Shown here: positions 36,643 through 46,780 of the stretch, piece after piece
How positions within the stretch are numbered: the stretch's first letter is position 1
Layout of the letters: each line of letters opens with the position of its first letter
Assembly (NCBI GenBank): GCA_020746835.1
Contig: JAGPNK010000003.1
Coordinates: 1,488,001 to 1,552,000, forward strand
Reading direction: 5' to 3'
Source: Stachybotrys elegans
Taxonomy: Eukaryota; Ascomycota; Sordariomycetes; Hypocreales; Stachybotryaceae
Length of the DNA: 64,000 nt
Made by a program: the position numbers and the translations under genes
The notes under the pieces: model-generated
What the model saw: the letters and a program-made list of their open reading frames with translations, nothing else
The model's database searches: none
What the model was told of the DNA's origin: nothing

Positions 36643-37029
36643 CCTCTCGCTTGTCTGGAATCTTGTGTCCCTTACGAGTCGGCACATGGCTTGGGCCAAG
36701 CTTTCTCTTATGCTATTACCATGCCATGCCGCTGTGCCTTTCACTCCTGTCCATCCTTTTCCTATTCTTCTTCTTCTCCCTACATACGCATACAAGAAAA
36801 GAAAAGAAGAGGAAAATAAACAAACAACAGCATATTACTTTCTAACAGGCTCATTGAGCGAGATATTTGTCAAAGTATGGTGTCTCTATATCGTGCTTGA
36901 CCACTTACACCGTCAACGCCAGACTTACACGAGCTTCATCCCCAACGCACGTCTTTTCACACGAAAAAGACAACCCCGAACAACAAGAGAAGAAGAAGAA
37001 AAGAAGGATAACCAGCTGAACCACTCGCC

Positions 37030-38103
37030 ATGTCCGACAGAACCATTGAGAGGCTCGGCGTCTCCTGCCCGGCCCGCAGCAGGTTCTACGTCTGCCCGGA
37101 CTCGGGCTTCGTCGGCTGCTGCGCGACAGATGCCTGCGCCGAGCCCGACGGCCGGTGTCCCCAGGACCGCATGGAGGCCACCTCGTTCGACCAGTACTCG
37201 TACAACATGATTGAGCCCCAGACCTGCTTCGACAGCGATGCCCAGTGGTTCACCTGCGCCGCCACGAACCCGCCCTTCTTTGGCTGCTGCACCATCAACC
37301 CTTGCGCCACGGGCTCCTGTCCGCTGCGCTCGCTGCGAGCCGCCAAGCTGAGCGACGATAGGGAGGCTTCCGCCGTCTTCCTCGACGGCCTCGACACGGA
37401 CAGCGGGCTGGACGGGGGCGCCATTGCCGGCATCGTCATTGGAGTGCTGGCCGCCGTCATCTTGATCGCCGGAGCCGTCTTTTGGTGGCTGATGAGGAGG
37501 AAAATCGTCGCCACCGACGACCACCACGCCCAGATCAACGAGAACCTGCCGGCCGAGGTCTACGGCAGCGGCCACGAGCCCTCTGTCTACATACCTGACA
37601 AGCCGCCCACCGTCTACTCGCCCACCCAGACCGGCCTCGCCGCCCAGTCCCCCTACTACCAAGCCAACATCTCGCCGCCCGTCCCGCCAGTACCGTCGCC
37701 CGCCTCTCCCTATGCCAACAATGGCGGCGTCATGTCTCCCGGCAGCATCAGCTCGCCCACCATCGGGTACAAGGAGATGGCCATGATGGCCGCCGAGCTG
37801 CCCGCCACCTCGGAATCGGACCGCCGCGGATCCAACACGGGGGCGTCGATGGTGTCGCGCGAGCAGTCCAAGCGCACGCTGCGGGCGAGCTATGTCTCGG
37901 GCGTATCGTCGTCGGCGCCCATGCCCGAGCCGTGGCAGCCGCCCGTCGCAGAGCTCGAGTCGGCGCCCGTGCCGGCGCCGCCGCCAGTGACGAGAACGAC
38001 GCCAGCGCCGCCGCGGATACCACTGCCTCGAACGCCGGCGCCATCTCCTCCGGCCAAGGACGGGAGGTATCAAGGCCACAACGACAGGAGCAACATGTTT
38101 TAA
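37030..38103 (+). CDS. Single-pass membrane protein with two six-Cys FxGCC repeats
   Basis: A single exon of 357 residues. The N-terminal ~100 residues contain two copies of a cysteine pattern: C13-x8-C22-x7-CC-x4-C-x6-CP, and C66-x9-C76-x9-CC-x4-C-x4-CP. Both have an aromatic residue before the second Cys and FxGCC at the centre. A transmembrane helix (AIAGIVIGVLAAVILIAGAVFWWL, residues ~131-154) and an RRK stop-transfer follow. The ~200-residue tail is Pro/Ser-rich and disordered, with tyrosine motifs such as SVYIP and TVYSP. There is no N-terminal signal peptide, so the topology must be reverse-signal-anchor like (N-out). Similar proteins recur in filamentous ascomycetes, but I know of no assigned function. 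A surface sensor is plausible inference. Confidence 0.82.
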   Translation: MSDRTIERLGVSCPARSRFYVCPDSGFVGCCATDACAEPDGRCPQDRMEATSFDQYSYNMIEPQTCFDSDAQWFTCAATNPPFFGCCTINPCATGSCPLRSLRAAKLSDDREASAVFLDGLDTDSGLDGGAIAGIVIGVLAAVILIAGAVFWWLMRRKIVATDDHHAQINENLPAEVYGSGHEPSVYIPDKPPTVYSPTQTGLAAQSPYYQANISPPVPPVPSPASPYANNGGVMSPGSISSPTIGYKEMAMMAAELPATSESDRRGSNTGASMVSREQSKRTLRASYVSGVSSSAPMPEPWQPPVAELESAPVPAPPPVTRTTPAPPRIPLPRTPAPSPPAKDGRYQGHNDRSNMF

Positions 38104-39608
38104 ATCCCGAGGTCTCAGATTGACCAGGGAGAAGAAGGAAAAAAAAAGAAAAACAGCGAAAAAGAGCAGTGTGATGCAAAGGTGGCATTGCATTGTGTGG
38201 CGTGTATTCCTTTCTTCCAGTCTATTTTTTCCCCCTCGTCATTTTCCCTTGATCATTTCTACCTGCGATTCACGCAACCAGCCAGGCGTTGTTAGAGGGA
38301 TATCTATTTCCTTTTGTTGGCATTTGCCGTTTTTCTTTGTGACTACTGTATGTAATTCTTATCCATGAGTAAAACAAACAAGTTCAAACCATTTGAGGTA
38401 TTGTGCACTTCTTGGTGTGTGGTGCGGTGCGGTGTTGCGTGTGAAGGAATCCAACATCTTGGATCACCGTCGGATCGAGCCTTGGCATGCTCATTCACTC
38501 ACCGTAGGGGTGGGAGGAGCGCATCCTCAGCTGATTTTCTGTGCCACGCCGCAATGGGTGCTGCACGGGCTCCAGGAAGGCCCTTGGCAGTCAATACTGT
38601 CCGCTCATATGCAGTGCGACCCGGGGTCGGTACGCCGCCCGCTGTACAACCAACGGCATGCTGTGTTGCTCGGTGCTGCTGACAGCAGGTGAATAATTAC
38701 CACGTCACTGCCGATCAGCGTCCGCAGCAGCCATGCCTTCCGGCTGACCGCATTGACAGCATCTGCACTGACTCTCGGACAAGGAGAGAGCATGGCTGGT
38801 TGTCCTGCTTCTCATTTCCTGGAGATGAGTTCGGCGGTCAAAGTAAGCGGGCGCACCCAGCATACAGGGTCGTTCGTTCTTTAAAATAGGGACCATGGCC
38901 TTATAAGATGAACCGATATTGGCAGCGTGCTTACCGATGCTGCCACATGGCGCTGCCATAACCGAACGACGAGGCGGGTCTGAGCAAATGGGTACCGCAA
39001 GGGCAGAAGACCAAGACCAGAACTGGGCTAAAGTAAGACTGTACGTACATCTAACTTTACGTCTTCTGTAATTGCCGAATAACAATAATAGCATCTTGGG
39101 CAGTGCTCGGTGTAAGCTGGTGGAAGTTGTCCGGCAGCTTGTCTTGAACGGTCACGAGGTTGCAGCTCGCTGTGCCGCTCTACGCCTAGGCCCGAAATAG
39201 CAGCCCCGGTCTGTCATGACGCTTGCTAGTATCAGGCACTGGTGGCGTTGTCAAGTGCTCTAGGGCCGGTGGACGGCAAACTTATCCAACCACCAACATG
39301 TCCCAAACATAGATGGCCAACTCCATCGCCACGAAGACGGCCATCGTATCGCTTACGCTTCTGGACGCGCCAAAGAGAACTCACAAAGTCGCTCTGGATA
39401 TGTAGCAATGTCTACAGTTGAAATTTGCCGTGGTCTAACATCCATTTTGGTACTAATGTATCCGCCACCCAAGTCGGGAAGGAGTCTTGAACCAAGTTGA
39501 CGAGGAAGGTGCATATGAGAACCACCTTCGACCTGAACAAAAAAAATAAAAAATTCCCGACTGCTGATGATCCTCATTGACGACAAAACAATCGAAAATG
39601 GCCGCTAC
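38104..39608. other. Convergent intergenic region
   Basis: 1.5 kb between the stop of the six-Cys membrane protein and the stop of the xylanase. No gene, repeat or structured element was recognised; both 3' UTRs must lie here. Confidence 0.5.
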
Positions 39609-40874
39609 TTATGAGCGGAACAGCTTGGCTAGGCCACGAACTTTCTTGTCGCAAGCGCCGGTCGCGTTCTTCAGAGCCGCCAGGACACCATAGTAGGCAG
39701 GGTGGACGGTGAAGTCCGCGAACCACAGGTGAGCCTCGCCCTCGCCGGGGAAGACGTAGGGGATCCATGAGAAGGGGTCATAGAAATCCCACAGGGTCTG
39801 GTTCATATGTCAGCAGAGCTCTCAAGTGCCGACCAAGGAGGAACTTACAATTCCAACGCAGCCCTCGACCTGTGCGCAAGCACCGGTGGCCTGGACAGAC
39901 ATGTCAGTATGTGACTCTAGAAGCAGCACGGCATGCCCTTGGATTACTCACGTTGATGTAGGCTCCCTTCTGCCACTGCAGGCTCGTCTCGTTGGAGGGG
40001 ACATCCAGACGGATATCCAGCTCTGTGTAGGCAGCCTCGACGCCGAGCGCCGTGTACGACTCGAGCACAGCAATCTGCTGATCCAGGGTGGGCGCGCGCG
40101 AGGCAACGTGGTGTGCCTGGAGGCCGACACCGTCAATCTTGATGCCGGCTTCCTGCAGCATCTTGACGATGCGGATGGCGCCGTCGGCCTTGGGGCCGGG
40201 CCACTCGAGGTTGTAGTCGTTGTAGTAGAGCTTGGCCTCCGGGTCGATCTCGGCCGCCGTCTTGAACGCCAGGTTGATGTATTCCTCGCCCAGGACGGTG
40301 TAGAAGACGCTTTCGCGCCAGGTGCCGTCCTCGTTGAGCGCCTCGTTGACCACATCCCACGCGTAGCACTGGCCCTTCCAGTGGCCTGCCACCTGCGTGA
40401 TGTGCTCTACAATGACCTCGCGCAGCTCCTCGGGCGTCCATTCAGTCGTCTCAACCCAGGGAGCCAGCTGCGAGTGCCACACGAGGGCGTGGCAGCGCAG
40501 CAGCTTGCCCTGCTTGGCCGCGAGGTCCGACGTGATCTCACCCTCGGTGAAGTTGAAGACGCCACGCTCGGGTTCAGTAAAGAGCCACTGGGACAAAGGT
40601 CAGTCCGTATCCTTTCTTCGACTCGTCATGGATTGGAGGAGGTCACCTTTTGTCCATTGGTTGGCGTCGTCTGGCCGAACTGGTCATTGTCGGCAAAGAT
40701 GGCATCGTACTGGGGGTAGGCAGCCTCGAGGCCGGCACGCTCTCGCTGGCCGGGAGAATCCGTGGCCGAGCCAAAGTACAACAGGCCAGCCTTCTTAGCA
40801 TAGCGGTGGAGCTGGGCCGAGGCCAGAGGCGCTGAAGCCGCGAGCAGCGCCGTGGAGACTGACTGGACGCGCAT
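39609..40874 (-). CDS. Secreted endo-1,4-beta-xylanase, GH10
   Basis: Four exons (40874-40647, 40587-39952, 39890-39849, 39797-39609) give 364 residues. The signal peptide is MRVQSVSTALLAASAPLASA. The (beta/alpha)8 GH10 barrel is complete: KWLFTEPERGVFNFTEG, the HALVWHSQLAPWV histidine motif, the acid/base in DVVNEALNEDG, the nucleophile in YTELDIRLDVPS, and the terminal TLWDFYDPFSWIP. Exon 3 is only 42 bp and encodes ATGACAQVEGCVGI, whose two Cys probably form the conserved disulphide. No carbohydrate-binding module is attached. It cleaves internal beta-1,4 bonds of xylan outside the cell. XlnR/Xyr1-like GGCTAA(A) boxes and a TATA lie upstream. Confidence 0.95.
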
Positions 40875-40993
40875 CGTGATGTGTGTAAGAGAGAGCAGGG
40901 AGCAGCAACAATCAATGGCACACCGCAAGAGACTGGTCAATGGTGGACAGCCTGGAGCAGAAACAGACACTCGGAGCAGGCTCAACGCCTGGC

Positions 40994-41000
40994 TATATAT
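40994..41000 (-). promoter_or_regulatory. TATA box of the xylanase gene
   Basis: TATATAT on the plus strand (ATATATA on the transcribed-sense strand), ~120 bp upstream of the xylanase ATG at 40874. Position and form are typical of an inducible fungal hydrolase promoter. Confidence 0.6.
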
Positions 41001-41166
41001 TGTCGGCCACATTGGCTACATTGGCAGTGGGACCGGCTTTGCTCACCTCCATCCCGAAGCCATCCAGACGTCCACTGAGGGCTCGGCCTATCACCACGCG
41101 CAAATGCACGACGCACCTCCATAGTTTCCCCAGCTTCCCCTCATCACCAAGAGAAATGAGGTTACA

Positions 41167-41209
41167 TTAGCCGTTCAGACCTGTTGCCGGGGCGAAATAC
41201 CATTTAGCC
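41167..41209 (-). promoter_or_regulatory. Pair of XlnR/Xyr1-type boxes upstream of the xylanase
   Basis: Read on the minus strand, GGCTAAATG occurs at 41209-41201 and GGCTAA at 41172-41167, 31 bp apart and ~295-335 bp upstream of the ATG. GGCTAAA is the known binding core of XlnR/Xyr1, the xylanolytic activator. Binding here is inferred, not shown. Confidence 0.6.
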
Positions 41210-42098
41210 GAGATGTCGTCTTTGGGGCAATGCGCGATGGTTCCTGGGCATCTGGGCGTGGCAGCGGCCCCGATTGGCTGGGTTGAAGCGATCCCTCCCC
41301 CAGAAGTCAGAACCCCAAGAAATCCTGCCCTGCCTCCTGCGGGGAAGGCTGGTGTAGCTTAACCGGCTGGGCTGTTCCAATCGTCACCCTGGAACGATCA
41401 GGATGCGGAGCCGACAGCGTGGAAATGGAGGGATAGTCGTGGCAGTGGTATTCGGTATGGACCTACTCAATTGGGTGGATGACGACGACTCGGACTCGAG
41501 ACAGGATTGGACGGCTTGATCGAGCCGTAGGATCGGAAGCGGTGTGCTGCCGGACAACCCTGCCCACCGGCTGCTTCCTCAGGTTGGCGATTCATTTTGT
41601 CAATGATGCGTTGAGAAGCATGTGGCGATTTCAAGGACTGTTTCCATGCTAACCGGGTGCAAGAGCTCGCTGCTTGGCAAATCGACGCGTCTTTCATAGG
41701 AAAAATTCTTCCGGGACAGAAGAACTTAGCCGGGCAAACGTGCTGGGGTTTCTGGCAAACATCAGGAGATCAGCCGCACCCATGGGGACAGACAAGAGGA
41801 GCCCCGTGGTTCCGCCTTACTGAGATCGGAGTCAGTCGAGGGGCTTCGAGAATAAGCGACATCATGGGGCATCCCGTTACTCATACTGCCTCCACTCGTG
41901 GCCACGCTTTGGCAGCCCCAAGGGTAAAACCGTGTTCGCTCCATGGATCATGAGCGTCGACGCGGCTGGACTCTGAAGTCGGGAGGAAGTTTGAATCATG
42001 TCTCTTCCTAAACTTGGGTAAAGAACCCAACGACTAATATACAATGAGATGTCAGCCCAGCCACCACAAGACCTGAGCGCAAGACTACACCCCAATTT

Positions 42099-43855
42099 CT
42101 AGGCCTCTAGTGGTGTAAGCCTCAAATACAGGCCATTGGCAGGTTTTATGGTGATGACACCCTTGGGAACCACAAGCGCATCGTCCATGGCCAGCTCCCA
42201 CGAGAACGACCCGGCAAGGGCAGCGAGGATACACCGAAGCTCGGCTTTGGCGAACCCTTGACCGATGCAGCTCCGCGCGCCGTGCATAAACGTTACCATG
42301 TCGTAGTTGCTCGACGCCCCGCCCGTCTGGTTCGGCTTGCCGTTCTCTGAGATCCATCGTTCTGGCCGGAACTCGACGGCGTCGGCGCCCCAGACAGAGG
42401 GCGACCGGTTGAGGAGCCACGGCATTACGAGGACTCTTGTGCCCTTGGCGATAAACTGCGGGCCCAGTTGCGTGTCGCGGATAGCGCTTCGGCTGGTGAG
42501 CGGGATAGTTGGATAGAGCCGCAGCGACTCGTTCATGACCCCATTGAGGTAGGGCAGCTGTTCCAAGATGGTAGCTATGTCGGTCGTGTCGCCTTGCAGT
42601 ATGCCTGGGGACAGATTCTTCTGTAGCTCAGTTCGGAGTTTCTGCTGTGCATCCTGGTGCTTCGAAAGCAGGTAGCATATCCAAGTTATGGAGCCAGCCG
42701 TCGTCTCGTGTCTTCTCGAATCAGCGCTGGGGTTCAATATATACAACATCGTCGGTACTTACCCAGCAGCCAGAAATGTTAGCAACTGGTCCTTCAAGTC
42801 GTCATCAGAGAAGTTATCAGACTTGATCAACAGCGATAGGATGTCGAAATGTTCGTCGCTTCTCTTTTCGATGGCTTCCCTCTTTTCCCTGACCATGGCT
42901 CTACAGTGTTCGCCTAGAGAGTTGGTGAGGCCATTGAAGATTTGGTTCATTCGCCAGGGCAGCAATCGCACGAAGCCCAGACCGAACATGAAGCATGCCA
43001 TGGCATAAGCGACGTTTTGCTGAGACGGCTCCAGCAATTCGTGGTATACTTGGAGCAGAGGATCGTCTGCATTGTTCAGCATGTTGAACTCTCTGCCCAG
43101 ACCAGCGACTCCAATAATGTCCATGGCGATTTTGCTGCCCCAACTGCGCAGCTCAACGACATTGGAGTCTTTGGCCTCTCTCTGGGTAATTTGGCTCCTC
43201 AGAAGATTGGTCATTTCCACTGCCTTTGTCCACATCATGGGATACAGATTCTTTATGTGCCGGAAGTTGAAGGCGGGCGCGATGTTTTTGCGCTGGAACT
43301 TGTGCTGGTCGCCCTCCGAGAGGATGAGCCCATTGCCAAGCACCAACCGGAGGAAATTGCTAACATTTGGCGGCTTCACATAGTCGTAGGACCGATGGAC
43401 GAACAGATCAGCCAGAAGCTGGGGGTTCGTGACGAGGAGGCGTTCGTCGAATGCTGCCATGCTCAGAAGATCCTCTCCTGGGTACTTTTTGACCAGTTCA
43501 AGATATAAGTCGCCCATGGGCTTTTCCCTCTTCAACATGCCTCGGTAACCCAGACTGATTATAGACTAGGGAAGGCATGGTGAGCGAGTGCTTGGCGCAT
43601 ATGGCTGGGACGAAGAGGCTGCGGGTGACCTACCTTGGGCCCAGGAACATGCCTGAGAGGACTGACATATCTTGGATACACCTGGCACCAAAATATGATG
43701 TAAACGAGGGACGAAACAAGCCAAACATATGTGGAATACCTCCAAGAACTGCCACTACCCAAGTGTCGTGGGAGGTATTTCCCAGCAAGCAAAGACACGA
43801 CGGCTGTCAACGGCGCTTGCGTCCGCAACGAGAAGATACGAGCCAGAAGAGCCAT
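42099..43855 (-). CDS. Cytochrome P450 monooxygenase
   Basis: Three exons (43855-43634, 43565-42763, 42711-42099) give 545 residues; the introns are 68 and 51 bp. The N-terminus has a membrane anchor (YVWLVSSLVYIIFW, ~residues 40-55) and a Pro-rich HVPGPK hinge. All P450 landmarks are present: I-helix AAGHETT (split by intron 2), K-helix ESLR, PERW, and the heme loop FMHGARSCIG with the axial Cys. The enzyme is therefore probably an active microsomal monooxygenase served by the ER P450 reductase. The CYP family could not be fixed. Neighbouring hydrolases and an MFS pump suggest a niche or detoxification role, which is inference only. Confidence 0.92.
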
Positions 43856-44220
43856 GGTGGCAGCCCCGTCGCGTGGGATATACTCTAACGGTCCGGATAT
43901 AGCACAATCGAGTGCCGCCCACAGTTCCAATAGGACAGGGCGTGGAAAGAAAAGCCCGCAAATACAGCGATGACAATGGAAAACGGGTGGTGACTTTAGC
44001 GCCGTTTCCATTTGCAGTTCTATCCGTCCACTGGCAGTGGAGGAAGGGTTCATTGGCAGGATGCATGCGGGGAAGAGATTGGACGCCTCGACAATCGCCT
44101 GCGTCATCAAGATCAGATGGACATGCCCAGTCAGTATGGGTATGCGGGCTCGATCTAAACAAAAGCAACGCTGGGTCGTTATCAAGGATTATTCTATTTG
44201 CAGTGACGGTACGGTTCTAT
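43856..44220. promoter_or_regulatory. P450 promoter / carboxypeptidase 3' flank
   Basis: 365 bp between two tandem minus-strand genes. The minus strand stays open upstream of the P450 start for ~110 codons, but this peptide lacks P450 character and is taken as leader. Nothing else seen. Confidence 0.45.
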
Positions 44221-45907
44221 CTAGGCCATGACCCTGAAAATGGGATACTCATCGCCCGGCACCACGGGCACGACGTTAAACGAGACATACGAGTCAATGT
44301 TCTCGGGCTCGAGGGCGATCAAGGCCAGGCCTGCATTCTTCTGGCGCGTGCTGACGAGGAAGCTGCCCGCCGGCAGCGTCAGCTCGCGCTCGTTGGTCTC
44401 GGTAGTGGCCTCGACGAGGACGACGCCCTCGTAGTAGCTGCGGCCGAGGCTCGTCGAAGTAACCGTCAGCGCCTCGACGGTGCCCGTCCACGGCTCCGAT
44501 AGCGTCTCCACCTCGAGGCCGTACGCGCGCAGACGCTCCGCAATGTCGGGCCACGCCACGGGGATGAGGTAGGCCTCCGGGCGCGAGCGCGTGAGGTTGG
44601 CGACGGCGGGCGTCGTCGAGGCGAAACGCACGGGCACCTGCACGATGCTGCCGTTGTTGACGTCGAGCATGGTAAAGGGCCGGATGTCCACCTCGCTGTA
44701 GTCGGTCACGGTGATGTCCTCGGTCGACGAGACGAAGTCGGCGATGCCGCCCTCGATCGTGGCGAACACCTCGGCGGCGTTGTCGGCGGCCGTCTGCACG
44801 ATGCTCGTCACCATGGTCAGACCCGAAGCTGTACGCCGCTGGAACTGCTGGTCCGCGAGCCCAATGCCGCGCATCTCAAGCAGGAACGTGACGGCCTGGG
44901 TCAGCCCCATGGCGTTGCGGCCGATCTTGGCGTCGGTGCCGGCCTCGGCAAAGTTGGCGACGTACTCGGGCCCGTTGGCCGAGGAGCCCGTGATGTAGGG
45001 CTCCCAGCGCAGGCCGGCGGCGTCCATGTCCTCGCCAATCTTGGCCGCGAAGAGCTCCTCGGACAAGCGGCGGATGTCGGCGTTGATGTTGAGGTTCTTG
45101 GCCGCCGAGAAGAGACCGTCCGAGGCGTGGCCGTAGCGCCCGCCGCCGAAGCGCGCGCTCGACCCGTACTCGTGCATGTCGACGATGACGTGCGGGCTGA
45201 ACTCGTTGAGCAGCATCTTAATGTCGCGCGTCTGCCGGCGCGCCAGCTTGATGTGGTCGCGGTTGGGGTCGAAGTTGGTCGCCAGGCGTCGCTGGAAGTA
45301 GTAGGCGCCGTCGGCGTTGTACCGGGGCAGCACGACGATCTCGACCTTGTCGAGGATGGAGCGCGCCCAGGCCGGGTCGGCGTCGAATTTGCCGAGCAGG
45401 GCTTGCGTGGCCTCGTCGGCTGCAGGCTCGTTGCCGTGCGTGGCGCCCTGGATCCAGACGCGCACCTTGTCGCCTCGACGGGTGCAATTGTTGGCGAGCC
45501 GGACGTAGGGGAACGAGCGGCCCTCCTCGGAGGTGAAGCTGGCTTCGCCGTACGTCATGTATCGGTTCCTGCTTGCAATGTTTACCAGGAACTCCTCTGT
45601 GGGCGTAGGGAGTTAGCTACCACTTCATCTACCATGCGGACCGAGCCCCTCAGAGGGAGGGAAGGAGGGAGGAAGACATACCCATATCTTCATGAGAAGT
45701 AGGGCCCTGGGTGCCATCGGAGAAGCCGGGCAGCCTGATCTCGGGCGTGATGAAGGCTGGGGAGAGCAGCTCAATGTCGACGTCCGGGAAAGCACTGGCG
45801 ACAATCTCCGTGTCTCTTCGAACAGTGACGTGGTTGTAGCCATACTGCTGAGCGCTGGCGAAGCCGGCGAAGCCCAACGCGGCGCTGGTGTATGCCACAA
45901 ACTTCAT
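44221..45907 (-). CDS. Secreted M14-family zinc carboxypeptidase
   Basis: Two exons (45907-45682, 45596-44221) give 533 residues; the intron is 85 bp (GTATGT..CACAG). A signal peptide (MKFVAYTSAALGFAGFASA) is followed by a ~70-residue segment that may be a short propeptide. The catalytic domain shows the zinc motif HGNE in QGATHGNEPAAD, then IVVLPRYNADG, the third ligand in VDMHEYGSS, and a LLEMRGIG strand containing a candidate catalytic Glu. Residues ~330-533 form an additional beta-rich C-terminal region unlike pancreatic-type enzymes. Extracellular removal of C-terminal residues from peptides is the family role; specificity is unclear. A TATATAAA lies ~105 bp upstream of the ATG. Confidence 0.88.
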
Positions 45908-46780
45908 CTTGCCCGAATCAATGGTAGAACAGCAAGGTTGAGGCAAAGAAAGGAACCCGGTGAGTGCCTGGCCAATCCTGGGACCAATTGAGACGCAGGC
46001 AACCCCCCTTTATATACCTCCCCGAACCCTCGTCGGAGCCCGCCAGTGTCTCTTGCGTAAGAGCATTCATTTAATCGCCCAAGCAGGACCGTTGCAAGCC
46101 GAGTGGCTGGCACAGGGAGCGTTATCGCAGCTTCCTACTCCGCATCGACATGCCAAGCTCTCCAAACCCCCCGCTTCCCCTCTAACCAGCATCTCCAACT
46201 GCCTCTTTGAGATTCGTTGCCAAGCGCTGGGCGCCCACTGTGCTATCTGCCCTCTTGCTGCTCCTCGTTCTCCGGTACCGAACAGCGTCAAAGAGCTCGG
46301 TTATCATCCGGCAAATTTTGGAACTTATGGGTGCCGAGAGCACTAGTTCGGAGTTGAGGTTGATAATAATATCGACGTCTCATTGCACGTACGTCATGGG
46401 CTATTTAATCAGTAATGGTAATCCTTTGATCGGCAGCATACCCGAACCTTGGATAGCCGATTGACAAGGCTCAATCACTCTACGGACACACTAGAGGCAG
46501 ATCACCAAACTTCGGCATCACGGTGATGTAGGCAATTGTGGTTTGTTGTTGCTGGAGTCTAGATTGCAGAAGCAGCACGAACCAACGGAGTAACCGAACG
46601 TGTGCTTCACGGAATATTGACAGGGAGGCAAGTTCATCACCTGATCGGCGCTGCAAGCCTCGGTTACCACAGCGCTCATCCCCTCAATCACAATTTGAAC
46701 ACAAATTTTGAGGGCCAGCTTTGTCAAGATCCGTATACTCCCCATGAAAGTATCGCCAGCACTACAATTTCGCTGTCATA
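45908..46780. promoter_or_regulatory. Divergent promoter, carboxypeptidase/MFS transporter
   Basis: 873 bp. For the carboxypeptidase a TATATAAA (minus strand) lies at 46009-46016. The side nearest the transporter is AT-richer and shows no clear TATA. No gene recognised. Confidence 0.5.

Larger units (their letters stand above)
34746..37029. other. Long intergenic region with minisatellite and GT repeat
   Basis: 2.3 kb between the helicase stop and the six-Cys membrane protein ATG. It holds a 9-bp tandem repeat (35446-35481), short TTTA and CACAGT repeats near 35710-35750, and a (GT)n tract at ~36625-36642. The last ~150 bp before the next ATG are A/C-rich leader. No coding frame here resembles a family. 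Confidence 0.5.
40875..42098. other. Xylanase upstream region and P450 3' flank
   Basis: 1.2 kb. Besides the TATA and GGCTAA boxes it holds an ATTGG (CCAAT on the other strand) at ~41273 and several C-rich SYGGRG-like sites that could be carbon-repressor (CreA) targets. No gene was recognised. Confidence 0.5.

Noticed and set aside
36925..38193. 422-codon minus-strand frame opposite the six-Cys membrane protein
   Set aside because: Arg/Gly-rich shadow of a GC-rich gene on the other strand, with no motif.
43856..44185. N-terminal extension of the P450 by ~110 residues
   Set aside because: The added peptide is not P450-like; the ATG at 43855 directly precedes a normal membrane anchor.
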